A stretch of DNA of 64,000 bases from the NCBI RefSeq assembly GCF_030553075.1, contig NZ_CP130701.1, forward strand, positions 1,054,001 to 1,118,000, in the 5' to 3' direction. The stretch is from Halomonas sp. I5-271120. Lineage in GTDB: Bacteria; Pseudomonadota; Gammaproteobacteria; Pseudomonadales; Halomonadaceae. The position numbers and the translations under genes are program-made. This document shows positions 1 through 9,954 of the stretch, one piece after another; position 1 is the first letter of the stretch, and every line of letters begins with the position of its first letter. The notes under the pieces are model-generated. The model was not told where the DNA came from and made no database searches. It worked only from the letters and a program-made list of their open reading frames with translations.

Positions 1-807
1 GTCCTTGTGGGATTGGGTCATTGAGCCCGAGACGTCCATGACACAGAACATCACCGCCTTGTTGGACGGCGTGGGCTGGTTGACCAGATTGTTGTAGCGA
101 AGGTCATAGGTATCGATGAAGGGCACCGCCTCCAGGCGCTTTTCTAGCCGTTCGATCTCGGCCTTGAGCTCCTGAATGCGTGAGGGGTTGCGCAGCACCG
201 GGTCCTTGCGCTCCTCCTCTGCCAGGGCGTCCATGGCCTCACGCAAGGCACGACGGATCGGCGCACGCATGGCGATGCGCCGGGCCTGAGCCTCGCGCAT
301 CGAGCGCACGATATTGATCCGCGACGGCACCCCGTCGCGGGTGATGCCGGACCGCACCGGCTTGACCTCTTCGAGATCCATCAGCTGCTTGCGCTCGAGA
401 TGCGGCAGCTCCAGGCCGTCGAAGACGAAATCGAGAAACTCATCGCGAGTCAGGCTGAAGGCGAATTCATCCATGCCCTCGCCCTGGTTGGAGGCCCCAC
501 CCTCGCCGCTGCCATCACCCCCGCCGCCACCGTTGGGGCGACGCAGCCGATCGCCCTCATCGAATTCGCGGTTGCCGGGACTGACGATGGAGCGATGCCC
601 GCCCTGACCGTGCTGGAAGACCGGCTCGGAGATATCCCGCGTCGGGATAGAGACCTTTTCACCGTGCTGCATGTCGGTGATCGAACGGCGATTGACAGCT
701 TCCTCCACCGAACGCTTGATATGAGTACGATAGCGATCGAGGAAACGCTGCCGATTGACCGCACTCTTGTGCTTGGCATTGGCCCGTCGATCGATGAAAT
801 AACTCAT
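1..807 (-). CDS. yeaH: YeaH/YhbH family protein (DUF444), C-terminus cut by window edge
   Basis: This is the first 269 codons of a DUF444 protein, the partner of the PrkA kinase in the yeaG-yeaH pair; the molecular role of the family is not well defined. It starts [20 protein letters not shown], followed by a glycine-rich linker near residues 90-105. Close to the cut end is a von Willebrand A-like metal site, DVSGSM. The ATG is at 807, and prkA lies 134 bp upstream on the same strand, so co-transcription is likely. In E. coli the pair responds to starvation and stationary phase. A spoVR-type gene may follow outside the window. Confidence 0.9.
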   Translation of the reverse strand, partial: MSYFIDRRANAKHKSAVNRQRFLDRYRTHIKRSVEEAVNRRSITDMQHGEKVSIPTRDISEPVFQHGQGGHRSIVSPGNREFDEGDRLRRPNGGGGGDGSGEGGASNQGEGMDEFAFSLTRDEFLDFVFDGLELPHLERKQLMDLEEVKPVRSGITRDGVPSRINIVRSMREAQARRIAMRAPIRRALREAMDALAEEERKDPVLRNPSRIQELKAEIERLEKRLEAVPFIDTYDLRYNNLVNQPTPSNKAVMFCVMDVSGSMTQSHKD

Positions 808-941
808 GCTGCCCTCCCGGCGCATCGCGCCGCTGGCCGGGCCGGTCACCCGGCCCGGCGATGCGCCTCACGGCGCCACCCCGTCCAGGTCTCAGTCGCG
901 CGCTACTGAGGCCTGGGGTATCACTGGGACCTTATGAAGCG

Positions 942-2864
942 TCACTGGGACTTGCGAACGCGCAGGTACCATTCCGACAACAGCCGCACCTGCTTCTCGG
1001 TGTAGCCGCGATCGACCATCCGCGCGACGAAGTCTTCGTGCTTTCTCTGATCCGACTGGGACGCCTTGGCATTGAAGGAGATTACCGGCAGCAGCTCCTC
1101 GGTGTTGGCAAACATCTTCTTCTCGATCACGCCCCGAAGCTTCTCGTAGGAGCCCCAGCTGGGGTTCATGCCGTTATTCTGTGCCCGCGCCCGCAGCACG
1201 AAATTGACCACCTCATGGCGGAAATCCTTGGGATTGGAGATGCCCGCCGGCTTCTCGATCTTCTCGAGTTCCTCGTTGAGCGACTGGCGGTTGAACAGCT
1301 CGCCGGTCTCCGGGTCGCGATATTCCTGATCCTGAATCCAGAAATCCGCGTAGGTCACATAGCGATCGAAGATGTTCTGACCGTATTCGGAGTAGGACTC
1401 CAGGTAGGCGGTCTGAATCTCTTTGCCGATGAAATCGACATAGCGCGGCGCCAGGAACTCCTTGATAAAGCGCAGATAGCGCTCGAAAACTTCCTTGGGC
1501 AGCTGCTCCTGTTCCAGGCGCTGTTCCAGCACATAGAGCAGATGGACCGGGTTGGCAGCGATCTCATGGGTGTCGAAGTTGAACACCTTGGAGAGGATCT
1601 TGAAGGCGAAGCGGGTCGAGAGCCCGTTCATGCCCTCATCGACCCCGGCTCCGTCGCGATACTCCTGAATCGACTTGGCCTTGGGATCGGTATCCTTGAG
1701 GTTCTTGCCGTCATACACCCGCATCTTCGAGTAGATGCTGGAGTTTTCAGGCTCCTTGAGCCGGGAGAGCACCGTGAACTGGGCCAGCATGCGCAGAGTG
1801 TCAGGCGCGCAAGGCGCCTGGGCCAGCGACGAGTGCTCGAGCAGCTTCTGATAGATCTTGACCTCTTCGGTCACCCGCAGGCAGTAAGGCACCTTGACCA
1901 TGTAGACCCGGTCGAGGAAGGCCTCGTTGTTGCGATTGTTGCGGAAGGTCTGCCACTCGCTTTCGTTGGAGTGCGCCAGCACCACGCCATCGAAGGGAAT
2001 CGCCCCCATGCCCTCGGTGGGGTTGTAGTTGCCTTCCTGGGTGGCCGTCAGCAGCGGATGCAGCACCTTGATCGGCGCCTTGAACATCTCCACGAACTCC
2101 ATCAGGCCCTGGTTGGCCTTACACAGCCCGCCGGAGAAGCTGTAGGCATCCGGATCGTCCTGTGAATAGAGCTCGAGCTGGCGAATATCGACCTTGCCGA
2201 CCAGCGAGGAGATATCCTGGTTGTTCTCGTCACCGGGTTCGGTCTTGGAGATAGCGATCTGATTGAGGCGCGACGGAAAGAGACGCACCACCCGGAACTC
2301 GGAAATATCGCCGCCGTACTCCTTGAGGCGCTTGGATGCCCAAGGCGACATCACGCTCTTCAGACAGCGCCTGGGAATGCCGTACTCTTCCTCGAGCAGC
2401 TCGCCATCTTCCTCGGGGGAGAACAGCCCCAGCGGTGACTCGAACACCGGTGAGCCCTTGATGGCATAGAAGGGCACATGCTCCATCAGCAGTTTCAGGC
2501 GTTCGGCCAGGGACGATTTACCGCCCCCCACCGGGCCCAGCAGATAGAGGATCTGCTTGCGCTCCTCCAGGCCCTGGGCGGCATGACGGAAATAGGCAAC
2601 GATCTGTTCGATGGCCTCTTCCATGCCGTAGAACTCGGAGAACGCCGGGTAGCGTCGAATCACCTTGTTGGAAAAAATGCGGGATAGCCGGGAATCCTTG
2701 GCAGTATCGATCACCTGGGGCTCCCCGATCGCCACCAGCATGCGCTCGGCGGCCGAGGCGTAGGCGGTGGGATCGCTACGGCAGAGCTCCAGGTACTCCT
2801 TGAGACTGAGTTCCTCCTGCTGAACGCGTTCGTAGCGATTCTGGACATGATCGAAGATGCTCAT
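942..2864 (-). CDS. prkA: PrkA family serine protein kinase (YeaG-like)
   Basis: This 640-residue protein matches the length of E. coli YeaG (644). It has an AAA-type P-loop near residue 105 (GPVGGGKSSLAE) and a C-terminal PrkA kinase domain. PrkA proteins are cytoplasmic ATPase/kinases tied to starvation and stress responses, but their physiological substrates are poorly defined. The ATG at 2864 is preferred over an in-frame start 21 codons upstream because it follows a strong AAGGAGG ribosome binding site and matches the family start MSIFDHVQ. It is the first gene of a prkA-yeaH operon. Confidence 0.95.
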   Translation of the reverse strand: MSIFDHVQNRYERVQQEELSLKEYLELCRSDPTAYASAAERMLVAIGEPQVIDTAKDSRLSRIFSNKVIRRYPAFSEFYGMEEAIEQIVAYFRHAAQGLEERKQILYLLGPVGGGKSSLAERLKLLMEHVPFYAIKGSPVFESPLGLFSPEEDGELLEEEYGIPRRCLKSVMSPWASKRLKEYGGDISEFRVVRLFPSRLNQIAISKTEPGDENNQDISSLVGKVDIRQLELYSQDDPDAYSFSGGLCKANQGLMEFVEMFKAPIKVLHPLLTATQEGNYNPTEGMGAIPFDGVVLAHSNESEWQTFRNNRNNEAFLDRVYMVKVPYCLRVTEEVKIYQKLLEHSSLAQAPCAPDTLRMLAQFTVLSRLKEPENSSIYSKMRVYDGKNLKDTDPKAKSIQEYRDGAGVDEGMNGLSTRFAFKILSKVFNFDTHEIAANPVHLLYVLEQRLEQEQLPKEVFERYLRFIKEFLAPRYVDFIGKEIQTAYLESYSEYGQNIFDRYVTYADFWIQDQEYRDPETGELFNRQSLNEELEKIEKPAGISNPKDFRHEVVNFVLRARAQNNGMNPSWGSYEKLRGVIEKKMFANTEELLPVISFNAKASQSDQRKHEDFVARMVDRGYTEKQVRLLSEWYLRVRKSQ

Positions 2865-3065
2865 CGAAGCCTCCTTAAGCACGATTCCTCGACGATGACG
2901 GGATATGTCAGTTCGAGGCGGGCACATCTATCAGCGTAGACAGATTCGGTTGCCAGGGGCTTCCTGCACACTTCAACGCAACGACTATCTGACGCCACTG
3001 CCCTATAAGAGCTCAGAAGCGGGAAGATCGTTCGTTGAAAGTCGCCGAGATTTTGAACGCTAGGC

Positions 3066-3103
3066 GAAAAAGCCGCCGACCGCCAGTGAATGGCGGTTGG
3101 CGG
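3066..3103 (-). terminator. Rho-independent terminator after threonine aldolase
   Basis: A 13-bp stem (3073-3085 with 3091-3103, one G-U pair, 5-nt loop) is followed on the minus strand by CTTTTTCG. It lies about 30 bp beyond the stop codon of the minus-strand threonine aldolase gene. Confidence 0.85.
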
Positions 3104-3133
3104 GGAGGAGATCAGGCGGGTGGGAAAAGCGGC

Positions 3134-4183
3134 TCAAGCCTGGCTCAGGGCATCACGCATATCGTCGAGCAGCGCATCGAGCAACTCGGTGGTGGTGTTC
3201 CAGGAACACACGAAGCGCGCCCCGCCGGCGCCGATAAACGTGTAGAAGGTCCAGCCGCGAGCCTTGAGCTCCGCGATCGCCGCCGGCGGCAGGCTGACGA
3301 AGACGCTGTTGGCCTCGGTCGGGAACATCGCCTCGACGCCGGGCAGCCCAATCAGGCCGTCGGCCAGATAACGGGCCATGGCATTGGCATGTTCGGCGTT
3401 GGTGCGCCAGGCGCCGCTTTCCAGGAGCCCCAGCCAGGGGGCGGCAATGAAGCGCATCTTGGAGGCCAGCTGGCCGGCCTGCTTGCAGCGGTAGGCGAAA
3501 TCCTCGGACAGCTCACGGTTGAAAAACAGGATTGCCTCGCCCATCGCCATGCCATTCTTGGTGCCCGAAAAGCAAAGCGCGTCGATGCCGACCTGCCAAG
3601 TCAGCTCGGCGGGCGACACCTTCAATGCCGCACAGGCGTTGGCAAAGCGCGCGCCGTCCATGTGCAAACGCAGGTCATGCTTGTCGGCCATGGCGCGAAT
3701 CGCCCGCAGCTCATCGAGGCTGTAGAGAGTGCCGACCTCGGTGGCCTGGGTCAGAGAGATCACTCGGGGCTTGGGGTAGTGGATATCGCTGCGCTTGGTG
3801 ACCAGCGCCTCGATGCCCTCTGGCGTCAGCTTGCCATGCTCGCCTGGCGAGGTCAGCAGCTTGGCGCCGTTGGAGAAGAATTCCGGCCCGCCGCATTCGT
3901 CGGTCTCGATATGGGCGAGTTCGTGGCAGATCACGCTGTGATAGCTGCGCCCCATGGCGGCCAGCGTCAGCGAGTTGGCGGCCGTGCCATTGAAGACGAA
4001 GAAAACGTCGCAGTCGTAATCGAAGAGTTCGCGAAAGCGGTCGGTCGCCCGCTCGGTCCAGCTGTCGTTGCCATAAGCGAGATCATCGCTGCGATTGGCC
4101 TCGAGCAGGTATTCCATGGCCTCTGGACAGATCCCGGAGGTGTTGTCACTGGCCAAGTAGCGCGGAGTGCAGTCGGGTTCCAT
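3134..4183 (-). CDS. ltaE: Low-specificity L-threonine aldolase
   Basis: This 349-residue PLP enzyme cleaves L-threonine and L-allo-threonine to glycine and acetaldehyde. The PLP lysine is in SGTKNG (K209) and the cofactor-contacting aspartate is in HMDGAR (about D176). The N-terminal SDNTSGICPEA motif is like that of Pseudomonas low-specificity threonine aldolases. It starts with ATG at 4183, has only a weak ribosome binding site, and ends before a strong terminator, so it appears monocistronic. An inverted repeat lies just upstream at 4221-4241. Bacterial beta-eliminating lyases are related, but the motif set favours threonine aldolase. Confidence 0.9.
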   Translation of the reverse strand: MEPDCTPRYLASDNTSGICPEAMEYLLEANRSDDLAYGNDSWTERATDRFRELFDYDCDVFFVFNGTAANSLTLAAMGRSYHSVICHELAHIETDECGGPEFFSNGAKLLTSPGEHGKLTPEGIEALVTKRSDIHYPKPRVISLTQATEVGTLYSLDELRAIRAMADKHDLRLHMDGARFANACAALKVSPAELTWQVGIDALCFSGTKNGMAMGEAILFFNRELSEDFAYRCKQAGQLASKMRFIAAPWLGLLESGAWRTNAEHANAMARYLADGLIGLPGVEAMFPTEANSVFVSLPPAAIAELKARGWTFYTFIGAGGARFVCSWNTTTELLDALLDDMRDALSQA

Positions 4184-4220
4184 CTGAGGTGTCCTTACAC
4201 ACAGTGTTCACGAAGGCGCA

Positions 4221-4241
4221 TTGCGACGGGGTTCATCGCAA
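4221..4241. promoter_or_regulatory. Inverted repeat TTGCGA-N9-TCGCAA upstream of ltaE
   Basis: Perfect 6-bp arms with a 9-bp spacer lie 38-58 bp before the ltaE start codon. This is a suitable position for an operator or a leader hairpin. No known regulator was matched. Confidence 0.35.
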
Positions 4242-4345
4242 CACCCTGGCAGTCGGCGTGGATTGCACGCTAAAGCCAGTCTATCACCCTCGTGAGAGGC
4301 TGCACCTGCTTGCCCTCATCGCCCATTCCACGGCGACCCAAAGCG

Positions 4346-6439
4346 CTAGAGACGCGCCGCCAGCCGCGTGCCCTGGTCGATGGCCCGCTTGGCATCAAGC
4401 TCGGCGGCCTCGTCGGCACCACCGATCAGGTGCACCGCCACCCCGGCGGCCTCGAGCGGAGCGAAAAGCTCGCGCACCGGCTCCTGGCCGGCACAGACCA
4501 CGATGCTGTCGACCTCGAGCAGCCGCGGCTCGCCCGCCACACGCACATGCAACCCGGCATCGTCGATAGACAGATACTCGCAGCCTGCCAGCGTCTCGAC
4601 GCCACGATGACGCAGCGAGGCCCGGTGCACCCAGCCCGTGCTAGTGCCGAGCCCCTTGCCGGGCTTGCTGGCCTTGCGCTGCAGCAGGGTCACACGGCGC
4701 GTCACCGGTGGACGCTGGGCAGCGGTAAGCCCCGCACCCTCGTGGGCCGAGAGATCGACGCCCCACTCCCGACACCAGTCGCCCAGCGCCTGTTGTGAGC
4801 CCGGGTCCCAGCTCTTGTCTGAGACCTGATCTGAGTCCTGGCCTGCTACCTGCTCCGCTGCCTGATCCGAGGCACCCTCCTGCGCGCCATGGGTCAGCAG
4901 TTCCGCGACATCGAAGCCGATGCCACCGGCACCGATGATCGCCACCCGCGGGCCGACCCGTTCGGGGTGGCGAATCGCCTCGGGGTAGCTCAGCACACTG
5001 GGGTGTTCGCTGCCCGGCAAGTCGAGGCGACGCGGGCGGACGCCGCTTGCCAGCACCACGGCCGAGAAGCCCTTGAGAGCCTCCAGGGTCGCTTGGGTGT
5101 TCAGGCGCACGTCGACGCCGTATTTATCGAGCATCACCGTGTAGTAGCGCAGCGTCTCGTTGAACTCCTCCTTGCCGGGAATCCGCCGGGCATAGTTGAA
5201 CTGCCCGCCCACCTCGCCCGCGCGCTCGAAGAGCACCACCCGATGACCGCGGCTGGCGGCGGTGACCGCTGCCGCCAGCCCCGCCGGCCCGGCGCCGACC
5301 ACGGCGATGTCCTGGGGCGATTCGGCCGGCGTGATCGAAAGTTCGGTCTCATGACAGGCCCGCGGGTTGACCAGACAGGAGGTCAGCTTGCCCTGAAAGG
5401 TATGATCGAGGCAGGCCTGGTTGCAGGCGATGCAGGTGTTGATCTCGTCGCTGCGCCCCTCATGTGCCTTCGACAGCCAATCGGGGTCGGCGAGGAAGGG
5501 TCTGGCCATGGACACCAGGTCGGCGTGCCCCTCGGCCAGCACGCGCTCAGCGACCTCTGGCATGTTGATGCGATTGGTGGTGATCAAGGGCACCGAGAGC
5601 TCCGCCTTCATGCGCCGCGTCACCTCGGTGAAGGCGGCCCGTGGCACGCTGGTGACGATGGTCGGCACCCGCGCCTCGTGCCAGCCGATGCCGGTATTGA
5701 TGAGATCCACTCCGGCTTCTTCGAGGGCGCGACCCAGTGCGACCACTTCCTGCCAGCTGCTGCCCTCATCGACCAGATCCAGCATCGACAGGCGAAAGAT
5801 GATCAGGAAGTCCGCCCCCAGAGCGGCGCGGATGCGGCGCACGATCTCCACCGGAAAGCGCATGCGGGCGGCGAAATCCCCGCCCCAGGCATCCTCGCGC
5901 TGGTTGGTTCGCCGGCACAGAAACTGGTTGATCAGATACCCCTCTGAGCCCATCACTTCGACGCCGTCATAGCCGGCATCCAGGGCCAGGCGGGCACAGC
6001 GCACATAGTCCTCGATCTGCTGCTCGACCTCGTCACCTTCCAGCGCTCGAGGAGTGAAGGCGCTGATCGGCGCGCGAATCGCCGAAGGAGCCACCAGCTC
6101 GGGGGAGTAGGCATAGCGACCGGCATGCAGAATCTGCAGGCAGATGCGCCCGCCCTCGCCGTGCACCGCCTCGGTCACCGGGCGGTGAGCGCGCGCTTCA
6201 TGCGCGTTGGTAAGCTTGGCGGCGCCCTGGAAAACCGCGCCCTCCGGGTTGGGGGCGATGCCGCCGGTGACGATCAACCCTACGCCGGCCCGGGTCCGCT
6301 CAGCGTAGAAGGTCGCCAGCCGGTCGAAGCCGTCGGGCGCTTCCTCGAGGTTGGTGTGCATCGAGCCCATCAGCACACGATTGGGCAGGGTCAGGTTACC
6401 CAGCGTCAGCGGTTGGAACAGATGCGGATAGGTCGTCAC
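4346..6439 (-). CDS. fadH: 2,4-dienoyl-CoA reductase, FMN/4Fe-4S/FAD type
   Basis: This protein of about 697 residues reduces 2,4-dienoyl-CoA with NADPH in beta-oxidation of unsaturated fatty acids. It has an N-terminal FMN TIM barrel (NRVLMGSMHT near the start), an iron-sulfur cysteine cluster starting CIACNQAC near residue 334, an FAD motif VGAGPAGLAAA, and an NAD(P) motif IGAGGIG. The GTG at 6439 is preferred because it has a GAGGA ribosome binding site 8 bp away and gives the family N-terminus TTYPHLFQPL; a longer reading to 6526 exists. It is about 25 residues longer than E. coli FadH because of a low-complexity insertion near residues 522-542. Confidence 0.9.
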   Translation of the reverse strand: MTTYPHLFQPLTLGNLTLPNRVLMGSMHTNLEEAPDGFDRLATFYAERTRAGVGLIVTGGIAPNPEGAVFQGAAKLTNAHEARAHRPVTEAVHGEGGRICLQILHAGRYAYSPELVAPSAIRAPISAFTPRALEGDEVEQQIEDYVRCARLALDAGYDGVEVMGSEGYLINQFLCRRTNQREDAWGGDFAARMRFPVEIVRRIRAALGADFLIIFRLSMLDLVDEGSSWQEVVALGRALEEAGVDLINTGIGWHEARVPTIVTSVPRAAFTEVTRRMKAELSVPLITTNRINMPEVAERVLAEGHADLVSMARPFLADPDWLSKAHEGRSDEINTCIACNQACLDHTFQGKLTSCLVNPRACHETELSITPAESPQDIAVVGAGPAGLAAAVTAASRGHRVVLFERAGEVGGQFNYARRIPGKEEFNETLRYYTVMLDKYGVDVRLNTQATLEALKGFSAVVLASGVRPRRLDLPGSEHPSVLSYPEAIRHPERVGPRVAIIGAGGIGFDVAELLTHGAQEGASDQAAEQVAGQDSDQVSDKSWDPGSQQALGDWCREWGVDLSAHEGAGLTAAQRPPVTRRVTLLQRKASKPGKGLGTSTGWVHRASLRHRGVETLAGCEYLSIDDAGLHVRVAGEPRLLEVDSIVVCAGQEPVRELFAPLEAAGVAVHLIGGADEAAELDAKRAIDQGTRLAARL
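4814..4873. repeat. Five 12-bp tandem units inside fadH
   Basis: Five degenerate 12-bp units (CTGATCTGAGTC-like) run in frame through fadH. They encode tetrapeptides ending mostly in Gln (ASDQ, AAEQ, VAGQ, DSDQ) in an apparent surface loop of the nucleotide-binding part. Confidence 0.75.
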
Positions 6440-6699
6440 GGCGAGTCCTCGCACGATGGCACGGCTTGATTTCAAACAACCGTATGACAGTCCAGCCAGG
6501 GCCGCAAGACGGCCAAGGTCGACCATCGACCCCGCAGGCGCCTAGGACAGTAAAACCAGATCGTGCGGACAAGCAATTAAAGCAGACGCGAGGACAGACG
6601 TAAGGACAGGTGTTAGGAGAGAGAAGTAAACAGGCGCAACGAGGGCAGGATACAACCAGAGCGCCTCGAGGCGGCGAGGAAACCACAGGGCCAGAAACG
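6440..6699. other. Intergenic region between fadH start and the tRNA operon terminator
   Basis: This 260-bp stretch has no convincing gene. It should contain the fadH promoter on the minus strand. It also holds a degenerate 12-bp array (units GACGCGAGGACA, GACGTAAGGACA, GGTGTTAGGAGA, GAGAAGTAAACA at 6585-6632). Confidence 0.6.
6585..6632. repeat. Four degenerate 12-bp tandem units
   Basis: Four consecutive 12-bp units share the pattern G-A-C-G-n-n-A-G-G-A-C-A and become more diverged to the right. They are non-coding. Confidence 0.5.
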
Positions 6700-6729
6700 A
6701 CAAAACCCCAAGCCACAAGGCTCAGGGTT
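6700..6729 (-). terminator. Terminator of the Asp/Val tRNA operon
   Basis: An 11-bp stem (6704-6714 with 6719-6729, two G-U pairs on the minus strand, tetraloop) is followed on the minus strand by TTTTG. It lies 17 bp beyond the last tRNA-Asp. Confidence 0.75.
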
Positions 6730-6746
6730 AATATCGGGTATCGAAA

Positions 6747-6823
6747 TGGCGGACCGGACGGGACTCGAACCCGCGACCTCCGGCGTGACAGGCCGGCATT
6801 CTAACCAACTGAACTACCGGTCC
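6747..6823 (-). tRNA. tRNA-Asp (GTC), copy 1
   Basis: The 77-nt cloverleaf has an encoded CCA end, anticodon GTC in loop CTGTCAC, and acceptor stem GGACCGG/CCGGTCC. It is the last gene of the five-tRNA operon and is only 3 bp from tRNA-Val(CAC). Its acceptor stem differs from the other two Asp copies by one compensated base pair. Confidence 0.97.
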
Positions 6824-6826
6824 GCG

Positions 6827-6903
6827 TGGTGGGTGATACTGGACTCGAACCAGTGACCCCCAGCATGTGAAGCTGGTGCTCTAACCAGCTGAGCTAATCA
6901 CCC
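6827..6903 (-). tRNA. tRNA-Val (CAC)
   Basis: The 77-nt cloverleaf has encoded CCA, acceptor stem GGGTGAT/ATCACCC and anticodon loop TTCACAT, giving anticodon CAC, which reads the GUG codon. A separate tRNA-Val(TAC) lies in the same operon. Confidence 0.95.
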
Positions 6904-6939
6904 ACATATTCGATAGGCGGCGCGTAATTGAATGATCGA

Positions 6940-7016
6940 TGGCGGACTGGACGGGACTCGAACCCGCGACCTCCGGCGTGACAGGCCGGCATTCTAACCA
7001 ACTGAACTACCAGTCC
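6940..7016 (-). tRNA. tRNA-Asp (GTC), copy 2
   Basis: The 77-nt cloverleaf has encoded CCA, anticodon GTC, and acceptor stem GGACTGG/CCAGTCC, identical to copy 3. Confidence 0.97.
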
Positions 7017-7072
7017 ATCGAACAACAAGTCAACACTTGCCTTGGTACTGCTTAACTACTAAATGAGAAAAG

Positions 7073-7149
7073 TGGCGGACTGGACGGGACTCGAACCCGC
7101 GACCTCCGGCGTGACAGGCCGGCATTCTAACCAACTGAACTACCAGTCC
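7073..7149 (-). tRNA. tRNA-Asp (GTC), copy 3
   Basis: The 77-nt cloverleaf has encoded CCA and anticodon GTC. It matches copy 2 over the whole gene, while the spacers between the copies differ. Confidence 0.97.
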
Positions 7150-7187
7150 GCATTTTTTCTCTACGCCTCCAGGGCATCTCGAAGAGA

Positions 7188-7263
7188 TGGTGGGTGGTAC
7201 TGGGCTCGAACCAGTGACCCCCAGCTTGTAAGGCTGGTGCTCTTCCAACTGAGCTAACCACCC
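7188..7263 (-). tRNA. tRNA-Val (TAC)
   Basis: The 76-nt cloverleaf has encoded CCA, acceptor stem GGGTGGT/ACCACCC, and anticodon TAC in loop CTTACAA. It is the first gene of the operon, just downstream of a strong promoter. Confidence 0.97.
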
Positions 7264-7281
7264 TTGGGGACGTGGCGCTGC

Positions 7282-7309
7282 ATTCTACAGGGCGACGGAC
7301 CAAAGTCAA
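7282..7309 (-). promoter_or_regulatory. Promoter of the Val/Asp tRNA operon
   Basis: On the minus strand TTGACT (7304-7309) and TAGAAT (7282-7287) are separated by 16 bp. A GC-rich stretch follows before the first tRNA at 7263, as is common at stringently controlled stable-RNA promoters. Confidence 0.8.
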
Positions 7310-7548
7310 CGCCAGCGACACAAATAATTCGTCAGAGAGCAGCCCGAATTTCACAGGGCATTCATCAACTTGCGCTCTTAACGTGCGCAAAGCCGCGCCA
7401 TGCGCGGGCGGTGGGCAATTCAGTGCTCGATCACCCCGTCTTGCGCTACCGGAAGATTCATCTGATTCCGCTGGCGCCTGTTGGCGCATTCGGCCCGTAC
7501 GCGCCCAAGGATTTCATCTACCGGCCACTCGCCTATCGATGCAGAGGC

Positions 7549-8328
7549 TTATGCATCGGCTTTGGCGAGGGCCATGCGGGCGGCGATCGCTTCTGCCGCC
7601 TCAGCAATCAAATCAGACTGACGCAACCCGCTGCGGCGGGTCGGCGTCCAGTCATGATCTCCCGCCTCCAGAAAGTGAACCTCGGCGCAGGCGGGCAGCG
7701 CATAGCCCTCCACTTCCTCGCGACGGCCGAAGGGATCACGTGTGCCTTGCAGCACCAGCGACGGACAGGCAAGCGCCGGCCAATGCGCCAGCCGGGTTCG
7801 CTCGGGCTTGCCAGGCGGATGAAAGGGATAACCACACAGCACAAGGCCGGCCAACATCGGCTGATTCGCCCGCTCGCTTCCCGTTGCGGTCTGCGGTGAG
7901 TCACCCAGCTCGGCGGCCAGCAGGCTCGCCACGCGCCCCCCCATAGACTTGCCGCCGAGCCAGGGAGCGGGCAGCCCAGCCTGCGACAAAAAGTCGCACC
8001 AGCCGGCCAGCTCTTCCACCAGCCGTTCGACCTTGGGCGGCGGTCGCCGGCGGCCTTCCTGTCGCATCTGCTGCAGGTAGGCAAACTCGATCGCCAGCAC
8101 CTGCACCCCGGCCTGGCCAAGCGCCTCGCGCAGCGCGACCAGGAAAGTCGAGTCCTGGCCGGCCCCGGCACCGTGGGTCAACAGCAGTCGACCATGGAGC
8201 GCCTCACCGCTGACGTCGATTGGCCCTCGCTCTGCGATCCACCAGGTGCCTGTCTGCCCCTGAGCGAGTCGTTGCCCGAGTTCAGCCGGTGTTTGCAGCG
8301 ACTCGCTGGCGTCGATGGGGTATGCCAC
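7549..8328 (-). CDS. Alpha/beta hydrolase, Tex30/KANL3-like
   Basis: This 259-residue cytoplasmic protein has an alpha/beta-hydrolase layout. It has an oxyanion-type motif THGAGAGQDS near residue 51, a nucleophile elbow GGKSMGG with Ser as the likely nucleophile, an acidic residue in GTRDPFG, and a late histidine in GDHDW. The family is widespread, but its substrate is unknown. The start is GTG at 8328, supported by AGGAG five bases upstream. It is transcribed divergently from ccoN, and 285 bp without a gene follow it before the tRNA operon. Confidence 0.8.
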   Translation of the reverse strand: MAYPIDASESLQTPAELGQRLAQGQTGTWWIAERGPIDVSGEALHGRLLLTHGAGAGQDSTFLVALREALGQAGVQVLAIEFAYLQQMRQEGRRRPPPKVERLVEELAGWCDFLSQAGLPAPWLGGKSMGGRVASLLAAELGDSPQTATGSERANQPMLAGLVLCGYPFHPPGKPERTRLAHWPALACPSLVLQGTRDPFGRREEVEGYALPACAEVHFLEAGDHDWTPTRRSGLRQSDLIAEAAEAIAARMALAKADA

Positions 8329-8425
8329 TTACTCTCCTATTAATAATCAAAAAGTAATAACGGAAATGTGCATGAGCTTCTGGTGCGGGTGCCACGAGCG
8401 CTGGGCTAGAATCGCTTCCAGACTC

Positions 8426-8439
8426 TTGATCTGCATCAT
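8426..8439. promoter_or_regulatory. FNR/Anr box upstream of ccoN
   Basis: TTGATCTGCATCAT matches the FNR/Anr consensus TTGAT-N4-ATCAA at nine of ten positions. It is centred 81 bp before the ccoN start codon, as expected for oxygen-responsive cbb3 oxidase expression. No strong -10 element was seen at the usual distance downstream. Confidence 0.75.
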
Positions 8440-8513
8440 TATGGCGGCGGCATGCCTCGGGCACACTCCGGTTTTGGACGTCTCCCCGACACCGCGTTCA
8501 ACGGGAACCTGAC

Positions 8514-9938
<1,425 letters not shown>

Positions 9939-9954
9939 CAGGGAACCTGCACCG

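Noticed and set aside
861..2165. A 434-codon open frame opposite prkA
   Set aside because: It lies entirely antisense to a well-supported prkA and has no family motif; such frames are common in high-GC DNA.
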